Position numbers and translations under genes: made by a program. Below are positions 44,962 to 53,289 of a DNA stretch of 64,000 nucleotides, one piece after another. Origin of the DNA: Planctomycetota bacterium (GTDB lineage Bacteria; Planctomycetota; UBA1135; GCA-002686595); assembly GCA_016795245.1 (NCBI GenBank), contig JAEUIA010000064.1, forward strand, positions 62,001 through 126,000. Direction: 5' to 3'. The notes under the pieces are model-generated. The model saw nothing but the letters and a program-made list of their open reading frames with translations, ran no database searches and was not told where the DNA came from. Numbering within the stretch: position 1 is the stretch's first letter; every line of letters starts with the position of its first letter.

Positions 44962-44985
44962 GTCGAGTTTCACGCACCGCGCCGT

Positions 44986-46440
44986 TCAGCGTTCTGCGAA
45001 CTCGCCGAGGATCCGGTGTGCGCGCTCATTTTCGTCCAAGGTCTGACGGCCGCGTGAACCCATCATCCACGCCACGCCACCCAGCACGACGACCGCGAGC
45101 AGCAGACCCCACTCGAGCGGCCACACCAACGCCGCACCTGAACCAGGAACGATCATCACGCCCAGGATGAGAGCCGCACCGAGTCCGGCACAGATCGGAA
45201 CGATGCGCCCGAGCGGCAGGCGATAGGGTCGAACCATGTTGGGTCGGTCGCGGCGCAAGCGCGCCAAGGAGAACGTGACGCCCAGGAACGCGAGTGCGAT
45301 GCAGAACGAGCCGACGTCGATGAACGCGACCATCGCGCCGCGGCCCAGGCACGCTCCGGCGGCGGTGAGCACACCGGTGACGACGACTGCGGCCGCAGGT
45401 GTGCCGAAGCGCGCATGCGTGCTGCCCAGAACGGGCGGTGCGATGTGTCCGCGGCCGAGCGCGAACAAGACGCGCGATCCGGCCAGGAAGAACCCGTTCC
45501 AACTGGTGAGCAACCCGAGCAGCGCCGCGACGAGCACGAGATCGGCGAGCAGCGGCGAGCCCATCGACGTGCGGAACGCGGCGGCGGTCGGCATGTCGGC
45601 GGCGGCGATCGTCTGCCACGGTCCGGTGCGCGCCACGCTCCAGATCAGCGCGCAGTAGAACAAGGTCGCACCTATGATCGAGAGCAGGATCATCATGGCC
45701 AGCGCGCGCGGCGACACCGACTGTTGTGCTTCCTCCGCGCCTTGCGGAATGGTGTCGAATCCGACGAACCAGAACGGTGCCGTGACGAAAACCGCCGCGA
45801 TCCCGGCCAGGATTCCCGGCGTGCCCTCGCCCGTGAACCACGGTTCGGTGTTGGCGCTCGCGCCGCCGCCCAGGCCTGCGCCGATGAAGACGAGTGTGAC
45901 AGTGACGAAGCCGACGGTCAGCAGCGTCTGCAAACGAGCCGCGCCGCTGACGCCGCGATAGTTGATCCACGTGATGGCACCCGTCGTCACGGCGGCGAGC
46001 AGCAGGTGCGAACCGAACACCGTTTCACCACCGATCACGTATACCGGCCACACGTCGAGTCCGGGTACGAGTTGGCTCAAGACTCGCCCGACCGAGATGG
46101 CTTCGAAGGCCGACACGGACAGGTACCCGAAGGCCAGGAACCAACCGACCAAGAAGGATTTGCCGGTGCCGAAAGCCATGTACGCGTACGCGACCTCGCC
46201 TCCGGCGACGGGCAACATCGCGCACAACTCGGCGTAGCACAGCCCGATCGCGAGCATCAGCAGGCCGCCCGCCGCGAATCCGATCACCGCGCCCATCGGG
46301 CCCGCGGCATTCAGCCACGTGCCCATGGCCGTGACCCAGCCCACGCCGATCATCGATCCGAACGCCAGCGCGAAGAAACCGATCCGCCCAATCCCTCGGC
46401 GCAGTTCCGGTCGTGACGCATTCGTGTCGACCGAGTTCAT
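44986..46440 (-). CDS. APC-family amino acid/polyamine permease
   Basis: 484 residues from ATG 46440 (MNSVDTNASRPELRRGIG). Twelve or so transmembrane segments with the APC consensus GSMIGVGWVTAMG at the start of TM1, the GGEVAYAYMAFGTGKSFLVGW loop and an amphipathic RVLFALGRGH region near TM8-9 are visible. It is probably a secondary importer of an amino acid or polyamine driven by the proton gradient; no substrate is inferred. Transcribed divergently from the dicarboxylate symporter gene with 190 bp between starts. No regulator is nearby. Confidence 0.9.
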   Translation of the reverse strand: MNSVDTNASRPELRRGIGRIGFFALAFGSMIGVGWVTAMGTWLNAAGPMGAVIGFAAGGLLMLAIGLCYAELCAMLPVAGGEVAYAYMAFGTGKSFLVGWFLAFGYLSVSAFEAISVGRVLSQLVPGLDVWPVYVIGGETVFGSHLLLAAVTTGAITWINYRGVSGAARLQTLLTVGFVTVTLVFIGAGLGGGASANTEPWFTGEGTPGILAGIAAVFVTAPFWFVGFDTIPQGAEEAQQSVSPRALAMMILLSIIGATLFYCALIWSVARTGPWQTIAAADMPTAAAFRTSMGSPLLADLVLVAALLGLLTSWNGFFLAGSRVLFALGRGHIAPPVLGSTHARFGTPAAAVVVTGVLTAAGACLGRGAMVAFIDVGSFCIALAFLGVTFSLARLRRDRPNMVRPYRLPLGRIVPICAGLGAALILGVMIVPGSGAALVWPLEWGLLLAVVVLGGVAWMMGSRGRQTLDENERAHRILGEFAER

Positions 46441-46630
46441 CCGAGCATTATCCGTGCTTGGAGCGATCAATTCCACGCCGAACCACGCTGCGTGGGCATA
46501 TACGCAGCATTCTGCAGTTGCCGATGAGGTCACACGCTTCAACGTAGGAACGGAGTGCCCTCAGCGCGTATCCTGCTGACGTGGATGATGTGCCGATGAC
46601 CCGACACTGTTCAGCACCTACAGCGCCCGC

Positions 46631-47881
46631 ATGAAATTCAGAACCTGGATGCTGCCTGCGGCGATGGCGGCCGGCGGAGTTGCCGGTGTCGCGTTGGGCG
46701 CGGGACTCGGTCATCGCTGGACGGATCCGGCGCTCGAACCGCTCGTCTTGAGTGTGCGCTTGTGCGGCAACGTGTTTCTTGCGCTGCTGAAGGCGTTGAC
46801 GATTCCTCTCATCGCGCTGAGCATCGCCATGGCGGTCCAGGAACTCGGCCGTGGTCGCGACGTGGCGGCGCTCACCATCAGGACGGTTCTGTATTTCGTC
46901 GCGACGACTTTCGTGGCCGTCGTCACGGGGCTCGTCCTCGTTCAGTTGATCCACCCCGGCACAGCCGCGCTGACGAGTTCGGGTGCTCCCGTAGCGTTGC
47001 CCGAGCCGCGCAGCGCCTGGCAGGCGATCTTCGACCTCGTGAGCGGGATGTTCCCGTCCAACCTGTTCAACGCCGCAGTCGAGAACAACGTGCTCGGTTT
47101 GCTCGTGTTCAGTCTGATCTTCGGCATCGCGCTGTCGAAGCTCGGCGAGCGCGCGAAGCCGCTCGTGCAAGCGCTGTCGATCGCGAACGAGGTGTTGTTC
47201 CTGACCGTCAAGTGGGTCGTGCACCTCGCACCGATCGGCATCCTCGGGCTCGTCGCCGATCGACTCGGGCGTGCAGGCGGTGGTGCGGCGACGTGGACCG
47301 AGGTGCAGCATCTGGGCTGGTACAGCGCGACGGTCGTCGCGGGCCTGGCCTTCCATGCGTGCATCACGCTGCCGCTCGTGTTGCGCTTCTTTGCGCGGCG
47401 CAACCCGTTCCAGTATGCGCGCGGGATGTTGGAGGCCCTGATCACCGCTTTCGGTACGGCGTCTTCGGCCGCCACGCTGGGCGTGACGGTGAACGGTGTG
47501 GTCGAGAAGAACGGAGTGTCGCGCCGTTCAGCTGATTTCGTATTGCCGCTCGGTACGACGATCAACATGAACGGCACCGCGCTGTACGAGGCGGTGGCGG
47601 TCGTGTTCATCGCCCAAACGCTGGGTCTCGAGCTGACCGGCGTGCAACTCGCGATCGTCGCGATCACAGCGACGTTGGCCGCGATCGGCGCGGCGGCGAT
47701 CCCCGAAGCCGGACTCGTGACCATGGTCCTGGTGCTGACGGCCGTCGATCTGCCGACCGAGAGTATCGGGTTGTTGTTGGCGATCGACTGGATCCTCGAT
47801 CGCTTCCGGACGGCGGTCAACGTCTGGGGCGATTCTGTAGGAGCGGCAGTGGTCGATGCTCACCGGCCTGGTCCGGGTTGA
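46631..47881 (+). CDS. DAACS-family dicarboxylate/glutamate:cation symporter
   Basis: 416 residues with about eight membrane helices of the Glt family. The signature segments are the serine-rich AFGTASSAATLGVTVN (HP1), LPLGTTINMNGTALYEAVAVVFIAQ (TM7-loop) and AIGAAAIPEAGLVTMVLVLTAV (HP2), with a following Asp in TM8 (LLLAIDWILDRFRTAVNVWGD). These match bacterial GltP/DctA transporters that take up glutamate, aspartate or C4-dicarboxylates with H+ or Na+. Length and order are normal. It is divergent from an APC permease. Confidence 0.92.
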   Translation: MKFRTWMLPAAMAAGGVAGVALGAGLGHRWTDPALEPLVLSVRLCGNVFLALLKALTIPLIALSIAMAVQELGRGRDVAALTIRTVLYFVATTFVAVVTGLVLVQLIHPGTAALTSSGAPVALPEPRSAWQAIFDLVSGMFPSNLFNAAVENNVLGLLVFSLIFGIALSKLGERAKPLVQALSIANEVLFLTVKWVVHLAPIGILGLVADRLGRAGGGAATWTEVQHLGWYSATVVAGLAFHACITLPLVLRFFARRNPFQYARGMLEALITAFGTASSAATLGVTVNGVVEKNGVSRRSADFVLPLGTTINMNGTALYEAVAVVFIAQTLGLELTGVQLAIVAITATLAAIGAAAIPEAGLVTMVLVLTAVDLPTESIGLLLAIDWILDRFRTAVNVWGDSVGAAVVDAHRPGPG

Positions 47882-47916
47882 TCGAGCGCTACGGAGTGAT
47901 CGATGTGCTGTAGTGA

Positions 47917-48669
47917 ATGTCTGGGTCACGCGGGGTCCGGTCCGTGAAAGACGGCCTTCAGCGGTGTGGCGCGGCCATCGCAGCTCTGTATGCAGAGCTC
48001 GATTGGTCGAAACTCGGCGCCAATTACTGCGAAGGCGACGGGAGTTCCTTCTTCGACGACGATCTGCGCGAGTTGACGCTCGAAACCGGCTACAGGATTG
48101 CGGACGAGATCAGCTCGGCCGTCGCCGGCGGACGCACAGGCCGCAGCTTGTACTTCGGAGCCGCCGTTGCCGAGTTGGTCCCGATTCTGGCGGAGCATCT
48201 CGTGCTGGAGCGTGACGTCGTGTGGCTCAACCTGCCTGGCGACGAGCTGAGGGAGATCACGCGGGCCATGCACAAGGTCCGCGATGAACTGGGATTCGAA
48301 TTGCCGATGCCGTCCACGCATGGAATCGAGTCGTGTGCCCAGGCCGGGTTCGATCACCTGTGGATGGTCAGCGTCTTGACGGACCCGGACGCATTTCCTG
48401 CACTGCACGACGAGCTCTACGAGCGCAGCGGCGGGCCGCTCGCGACGGGGCGCGGATCCTCGGGGGCAGAGCGTGCGCGCGCCGAAGCACTTGTCGAACG
48501 CTTCTTGGATTGCGCATCGAGTTCTGCGCTCGTCACGACGACGGATGAAGAGCTCACACTGATCGAACCTGCCGTGCAACGTCGCGGCGGCGAGTGGACC
48601 GTGCCGGAATCGTGTATAGAGACCGCGATCGTGGGCGACATGCTGCGCTTTTGTCGCTGGTCGCGCTGA
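47917..48669 (+). CDS. Uncharacterised protein, 250 aa
   Basis: Cytoplasmic-looking protein without signal peptide. The start MSGSRGVRSVKDG is uncertain; GTG 47944 is an alternative. Visible features: an acidic amphipathic first part (YAELDWSKLGANYCEGDGSSFFDDDLREL), a middle with LVPILAEHLVLERDVVWLNLPGDELREI, and a C-terminal half rich in Glu/Asp with a final RFCRWSR. I see no catalytic motif and no family. It lies 36 bp after the symporter gene on the same strand and eight bases before the 3' end of the convergent small selenoprotein candidate. Confidence 0.6.
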   Translation: MSGSRGVRSVKDGLQRCGAAIAALYAELDWSKLGANYCEGDGSSFFDDDLRELTLETGYRIADEISSAVAGGRTGRSLYFGAAVAELVPILAEHLVLERDVVWLNLPGDELREITRAMHKVRDELGFELPMPSTHGIESCAQAGFDHLWMVSVLTDPDAFPALHDELYERSGGPLATGRGSSGAERARAEALVERFLDCASSSALVTTTDEELTLIEPAVQRRGGEWTVPESCIETAIVGDMLRFCRWSR

Positions 48670-48676
48670 AGCCGGC

Positions 48677-49033
48677 TCAGTTCAAGAACAGATCAGTTAC
48701 CCCCAAGGTGAGCAGCCCCAGCACTGCCACGCACGAGAGCACGGCGAGCACGAGCGCGGTGCCGAACATGCCGGCTGAGTGTGCCCAGGCGCCGCGCGCG
48801 GAGAGTGTGCGAATGAGCGCGAACGGCGCAGAGGCGAACAGGACGCTCGGACCGAGCATCGTGAGCGGATGGCCTCAACAGAAGACGGGAATCATCACCA
48901 TCCCGAGCGGTGGAATGAACGCCAAGGTCAGCGCGCCGGCTGCGGCGATGGGTCGACGTCGCACGAACAGGCCGGCGAATACGCTCAAGAGCGCGAACGA
49001 CGCAAGCGCGATAAACCAGGCGACGCCATCCAT
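48677..49033 (-). CDS. Candidate small membrane selenoprotein with Cys-Sec pair (in-frame TGA)
   Basis: From ATG 49033 the frame encodes a membrane protein (helix about 5-24, then RRRPIAAAG, helix about 30-50), reaches TGA at 48877-48875 and continues open to 48677, adding a third hydrophobic segment (about 88-110). Read through it is 118 residues, with the site PVFC-U-GHPLTMLG: Cys52 next to Sec53. Hydrophobic pattern and codon use continue smoothly across the TGA. A hairpin with a three-base loop (first base G) begins 14 bases later, as in SECIS. Adjacent Cys-Sec occurs in some redox-active proteins. Alternatives: a Trp codon mutated to TGA in a broken gene, or a shorter 60-residue gene starting at 48859. 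I rate Sec slightly more likely because of the hairpin and the other Sec gene in the window. Confidence 0.52.
48842..48877 (-). promoter_or_regulatory. SECIS-like hairpin after the second TGA
   Basis: Starting 14 bases after the TGA (48877-48875), GAUGCUCG (48860-48853) pairs with CGAGCGUC (48849-48842) in eight base pairs (one wobble) around the three-base loop GUC. The loop begins 22 bases past the TGA and its first base is G, both within the range known for bacterial SECIS. Two additional A-U and C-G pairs can form beneath it across a C-C mismatch. As for the first element, this was judged by eye. Confidence 0.5.
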
Positions 49034-49128
49034 GTCGGGATTGTAGTCCACATCCGACCGGACGAAAACGCGTGTCGCCAGGGTAGTGATTGGCAGCGAC
49101 GGTGCGCCGGTGATTCTGCACGACGACC

Positions 49129-49812
49129 CTAGTCCGCACGGTACAGCACGCGCAGATGACGCCCGGGTTTGTCGGCCGGGCCAGAATCAGGGATGTCCTC
49201 GAACGCCGCTTCTAGAAGTCCGAAGTGTTCAAAAGTGCGCAGTTCCGAACGCAACAGCGGCCATGGGAGCTCCCCGGTGTCCTCGTGCGGTTCGCGCGCG
49301 CGTGTGACGACGAGCAATTCGCCGCCGGGTGCGATGAACTGCGCGATGCAGGCAAATGCGCCCGCGCGCCTGTCTGCGGGCAAGGCCTGTAGTGTGTAGC
49401 TCTCGAACACGAAGTCGAAGGCGCGCGCCCACGTCGCAGGTGGAGCGAACAGGTCGGCCGCTTCGTAGCGCACGGTCGAGTTCGGAAAACGCTTGTGGCA
49501 CCACTCGATCGCAGTGGGGGAGACGTCGAAGCCCATCGTGTCGAACCCGGCGCGCGCGAGCACTTCCGCGTCCTCGCCCAGGCCGCAGCCGACGACGAGC
49601 GCACGTCGCCCGGTGCCGTCTACCTTGTGCTTGCGCATCCACTCGACGAGCAAAGGATGCCCGTCCAGATCCGCCCACGGAATGCGCGCTTCGTCACCGT
49701 TGGCCTCCGCGTACAGTCGCTCGAACCAGCCCAGTGCGTCGCCGCGCTGCAGCGATTCGTTTGCAATCGCTCGGGTTCGAGCGCGGGCCTCATCTTGGGT
49801 CGGTCGGTTCAT
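49129..49812 (-). CDS. Class I SAM-dependent methyltransferase (TPMT-like)
   Basis: 227 residues. Rossmann SAM-binding motif I is ALVVGCGLGEDAEVLARAGFD, and the following acidic DVSP and DLFAPPATW segments fit motifs II and III. The N-terminal YAEANGDEARIPWADLDGHPLL is the arrangement of thiopurine methyltransferase-like and tellurite-resistance-type proteins, which methylate thiols, selenium or tellurium species. The substrate is not known. It is separated by about 95 bp from the small membrane selenoprotein candidate on the same strand. No membrane segment or signal is present. Confidence 0.82.
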   Translation of the reverse strand: MNRPTQDEARARTRAIANESLQRGDALGWFERLYAEANGDEARIPWADLDGHPLLVEWMRKHKVDGTGRRALVVGCGLGEDAEVLARAGFDTMGFDVSPTAIEWCHKRFPNSTVRYEAADLFAPPATWARAFDFVFESYTLQALPADRRAGAFACIAQFIAPGGELLVVTRAREPHEDTGELPWPLLRSELRTFEHFGLLEAAFEDIPDSGPADKPGRHLRVLYRAD

Positions 49813-49925
49813 CGGTGATCTTGCCAGGCTGTTCGGCCCGTGAGAGTTGTTGCCGCGATCGCGTTGGTCGCGCGCCGCTCACGCGAAATCGGTCTCAGGT
49901 CTAGAAGTGCTTTCCGCCACCGAAG

Positions 49926-50516
49926 TCAACGCGCCGTGGCGGGAGCTTCGATCAAGAGCCTCTGCCCCGGTCCGTCGAGCACGAAGATGCGTTGGCGCAG
50001 CGCATCGTACCCGAGCAGGCCGGTCTCACCGCCTGTGTCCCTGATCGTCAGGTCGACCCGCTGATTGCCCAGTGGAAATCCCAGCACCTTCCAGGCGCGA
50101 CGTGTTTCCTTGCCGGCCAACGTCGTGGATTCCGTAGCCGTGCCGGCGTTCACTCCCAGCGCTTCCAGCGCGTGCGGCGGGAGCGCCGTGTGCGTCGAAC
50201 CGGTGTCGACATGCAGATCGACGGTCTTGTCCGCATCCATCAGATGCAAGGGCATGATCGGTATGCGGTCCACGCCGCCGATCTCCATGGATTCGAGCGG
50301 GGTGCCGGACTCAATGAATGCTGACAGGCTCTTCAACAACCCTTCAGACGGCAGGATCACGAGCTCACGGCGTGCGTCGAGGAACAAAAGCGCCCAGTCG
50401 CCGATGCTCATCGATCCAGCGTCACACCTTGCTCCGGCATCCTCGCGACGCGCGGCGAAGCACTGGAGCAGCGCACTTGCCCCTGTGGACCACAAGAGCA
50501 GCGCGGCCGACAGCAT
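49926..50516 (-). CDS. Retropepsin-like aspartic peptidase, exported
   Basis: 196 residues. The N-terminus (about 1-18) looks like a signal or membrane anchor. The single active-site motif is DTGSTHTALP (Asp104), the D-T-G-S/T of aspartic peptidases, with the hydrophobic-hydrophobic-Gly motif GLLGYDALRQ near 170, so the protein would need to dimerise as retropepsins do. Bacterial single-domain aspartic peptidases of this kind are common in envelopes and mostly uncharacterised. The gene lies between a methyltransferase and a DUF2911 gene, all on the same strand with spacings of 113 and 48 bp. Confidence 0.78.
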   Translation of the reverse strand: MLSAALLLWSTGASALLQCFAARREDAGARCDAGSMSIGDWALLFLDARRELVILPSEGLLKSLSAFIESGTPLESMEIGGVDRIPIMPLHLMDADKTVDLHVDTGSTHTALPPHALEALGVNAGTATESTTLAGKETRRAWKVLGFPLGNQRVDLTIRDTGGETGLLGYDALRQRIFVLDGPGQRLLIEAPATAR

Positions 50517-50564
50517 GTGCCGTCAGCCGCGCGTGCCAGGAAGCGCCGAGTTCGAGAGCTCGGT

Positions 50565-51449
50565 CTACTGCAGGCGAGCGATCAGAGCCTGGTTCAGGCG
50601 CTTGTACTCGTCACCCAGCGAACCACCCTTCTTCTCGGCCATGGCGAGCGATTGACGGGCCGCGGCGAGCGCGCCTTCTTTGTCGCCCAGCTTCGCAAGG
50701 ATCAGACCCTTGCGGTAGACGATCCACAGGCCGTCCGGTTGTTCGGCGAGAGCGGCGTCGATCCACGTCAGGGCCTGCTTCAGGTCGAGATCGTGCTCGT
50801 AGTAGAACATCGCCGCGGCGAGGTAGGGCTTCTTGCCCTCCGCGGACATCGCAGCCTTGATCTCAGGGACGAGCGTCTTCACGAGGTCGAGTTCGAGTTT
50901 CACCGCGACGCGCGTCTTGTCCCAATCGATCGTGAGCAGCGCCGACTCGTCGCGCAATTCGTGCGTGCCGATCGTCAAGGTCTCGACCATGTCTTGCAAA
51001 GCGACGGGCTTGGCGGTCACGCGCACGAGATCGTTCTTTTGATCGTAGGCGTAGGAACCCCAGCCATCGGTGGCCTTGTTCAGGATCACGGTCCATTCGG
51101 TTGCTCCGGGAATCGTGACCAGCGCGTACGTGCCGGCCGGAATCGCCTGACCGCCGAACTTCAAGTCCGTGCTGAACGTGACCTTGGTCGCGGCGTTGGC
51201 GCCGGTGCGCCACACTTCGCCGAAGGGCACGAGTCCGCCGAAGATCTTGCGGCCTTTGACGCTCGGGCGTGAGTACTCGACTTCGACATCGGTCGTGCCG
51301 ACGCGCTGTTTGAAGGATGCCGCGGGGCTGGCCTGCGGAAACTCGAGCTTCTTGTCTTGGAGCGGTTGAGCGTGGGAGTTCACGGAAACGACGGTGGCCG
51401 CGACAGCGGCGAGCGCGATGAACGCGCCGATGAGGATGTGTTGCTTCAT
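50565..51449 (-). CDS. DUF2911 domain protein, exported
   Basis: 294 residues. A signal peptide covers about 5-28 (ILIGAFIALAAVAATVVSV, then AHAQPLQ). The DUF2911 domain (about 30-190) is marked by VEVEYSRPSVKGRKIFGGLVPFGEVWRTGANAATKVTFS and the later WTVILNK, features used to recognise this family. The C-terminal 100 residues hold TPR-like helices (AMFYYEHDLDLKQALTWIDAALAEQ and KGLILAKLGDKEGALAAARQSL). Such proteins are common in Bacteroidetes and planctomycetes and probably work in the periplasm; the function is unknown. No regulatory site was seen upstream. Confidence 0.85.
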   Translation of the reverse strand: MKQHILIGAFIALAAVAATVVSVNSHAQPLQDKKLEFPQASPAASFKQRVGTTDVEVEYSRPSVKGRKIFGGLVPFGEVWRTGANAATKVTFSTDLKFGGQAIPAGTYALVTIPGATEWTVILNKATDGWGSYAYDQKNDLVRVTAKPVALQDMVETLTIGTHELRDESALLTIDWDKTRVAVKLELDLVKTLVPEIKAAMSAEGKKPYLAAAMFYYEHDLDLKQALTWIDAALAEQPDGLWIVYRKGLILAKLGDKEGALAAARQSLAMAEKKGGSLGDEYKRLNQALIARLQ

Positions 51450-51606
51450 AGTGCCGGCATTCTAGTGAATGTCGTCCGCAATGTGCAGCGGTGCCGTGTG
51501 CGGGCAGCATTCACGTCCCGCTGTGAGCGGTTCAGTCACAAAAGCGTCGTTCCAGCGAACTCGCTGAGTTTGCAGAAAAGTAGGAATCCGAAATAGCGCC
51601 GCCGCT

Positions 51607-53289
51607 TCAGGCGCTCTTCCGCGGCGAAAGCGCCTGGAGCGCCACCGCTGTCACGACGACGATCGCCGGCGCGATGAGGTTGTACCAGAGGAAGGCGATC
51701 TCCAGATCCGTGAAGTGGATCACGAAGATCGCCGCCTGTGCGATCAAGGCCGCAGCGAAGATCGCGCCGCCCTGCACTCGCCGCACGAAGAACGCGACGA
51801 GGAAGATGCCCAGGATCGTGCCGTAAAACAGGGACCCGAGGATGTTGACGGCTTGAATCAGGTTCTCGAACAGTGAGAACACCGCCGCGAAGCCCAGCGC
51901 CAGCAGGCCGTAGCACACTGTCGCGATTTGAGTCGCGCGCACCTGACCGGCGTCGGTGCGCGTCTTGCGCAGTACGTCGACGGTCGTCGTCGTCGCCAAC
52001 GCAGACAACTCGGCGCTTGTGCTGCTCATGCCGGCGCTGAAGATCATCGCCAGGAGCAGTCCGATCACGCCCACGGGCAGGTAGTCCATGATGAACGTGA
52101 TGAAGATGTAGTCCTTGTCGTTGGGCTCGCGCTCGGGCGCGAGCTCGCGCAAGTGCGCGCGGAACTCCTGCTGCAGGGTCGCGCCTCGTGCCTCGACGGC
52201 CTTCAACTCGATCAAGGTGGATTCCGACAGGACCGGATCCGCATGGCGCCGCGCTTCGGCCCAGCGCGCCGCGAGTTCCGCGCGCTGCTCCATCGCCGCA
52301 CCATACTCATGCTCCAGGTCGGCTGTTCTGGACGTCTGATCAGCGTTGCGCGCAGCCGTCAAGTTGGCTTCGTTCCAGTGCAACGGCGCCGGGTGGAACA
52401 GGTAGAACACGAACACCAGGACGCCCGTCAGCAGGATCCCGAACTGCATCGGGATCTTGAGCACGCCGTTCATCCACAGTCCGATGCGCGCCTGCTGCAT
52501 CGATTGGCCGCTCAAGTAGCGCTGGACCTGGCTCTGGTCGGTGCCGAAGTACGAGAGCTGCAGGAAAAATCCGCCGATCAGTCCGCTCCACAGCGTGTAC
52601 TTGTTCGCCGGATCCCAGGACAGGTCGATGACGTCGAGCTTGCCCAACGCTTGGGCCGCGGCGAGGCTCTCGCCGAACGACAGCGACGGGCTCAGGTAGT
52701 ACACGACGAGCGCGAACGCCGTGAAGATGCCGAGGAACATCACGGTCATCTGCTGTTTGTGCGTAACGCCGACCGCGCGCGCGCCGCCGCTAGTCGTGTA
52801 GATGATGACCAGCGCGCCGATGAACAAGCACGTCCACGAGAGCGGCCAGTTCAGCACCTTGCTGAGGATGATGCTGGGCGCGTAGATCGTGATGCCGGCC
52901 GCCATGCTGCGCTGCACCAGGAACAGACCTGCGGTCAACAGGCGTGCACGTTGATCGAAGCGGCGGCCGATGAACTCGTATGCGGTGAAGACCTTCCACT
53001 TGTAGTAGAGCGGAATGAACACGGCGCCGATGACGATCATCGCGAGCGGCAGCCCGAAGTAGAACTGCACGAAGCCCATGCCGTCGAGGTAGCCCTGGCC
53101 CGGCGTGCTGAGAAACGTGATCGCGCTGGCTTGCGTCGCCATCACGCTCAAACCCACGCCCCACCAGCGCGAGTCGGAACCGCCGCGCAGGAAGTTCTCG
53201 CGCGTGTTGTCGCGGCGGGTCTTCCACACGCCGAAGCCGACGATGAAGCCCAGCGTGCCGAGCAGGACGCACCAGTCGAAAAGGCTCAT
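51607..53289 (-). CDS. Sodium:solute symporter (SSS family)
   Basis: 560 residues from ATG 53289 (MSLFDWCVLLGT), which overlaps the stop of the PIG-L gene by four bases. Thirteen or so membrane helices of the SSS/LeuT fold. Helix 1 begins WCVLLGTLGFIVGFGVWK. The early loop WWGVGLSVMATQASAITFLSTPGQGY contains the Na+-binding and substrate-loop serines. A long hydrophilic loop near residues 320-430 has coiled-coil character (EHGYGAAMEQRAELAARWAEARR) and is unusual. The partner PIG-L-type gene upstream suggests uptake of a sugar or amino sugar released by deacetylation; inference only. Confidence 0.9.
   Translation of the reverse strand: MSLFDWCVLLGTLGFIVGFGVWKTRRDNTRENFLRGGSDSRWWGVGLSVMATQASAITFLSTPGQGYLDGMGFVQFYFGLPLAMIVIGAVFIPLYYKWKVFTAYEFIGRRFDQRARLLTAGLFLVQRSMAAGITIYAPSIILSKVLNWPLSWTCLFIGALVIIYTTSGGARAVGVTHKQQMTVMFLGIFTAFALVVYYLSPSLSFGESLAAAQALGKLDVIDLSWDPANKYTLWSGLIGGFFLQLSYFGTDQSQVQRYLSGQSMQQARIGLWMNGVLKIPMQFGILLTGVLVFVFYLFHPAPLHWNEANLTAARNADQTSRTADLEHEYGAAMEQRAELAARWAEARRHADPVLSESTLIELKAVEARGATLQQEFRAHLRELAPEREPNDKDYIFITFIMDYLPVGVIGLLLAMIFSAGMSSTSAELSALATTTTVDVLRKTRTDAGQVRATQIATVCYGLLALGFAAVFSLFENLIQAVNILGSLFYGTILGIFLVAFFVRRVQGGAIFAAALIAQAAIFVIHFTDLEIAFLWYNLIAPAIVVVTAVALQALSPRKSA

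Noticed and set aside
49129..49812. Functional link between the TPMT-like methyltransferase and the selenoprotein candidate.
   Set aside because: TPMT relatives can methylate selenium species, and the genes are neighbours, but they are not coupled and housekeeping roles are equally likely.
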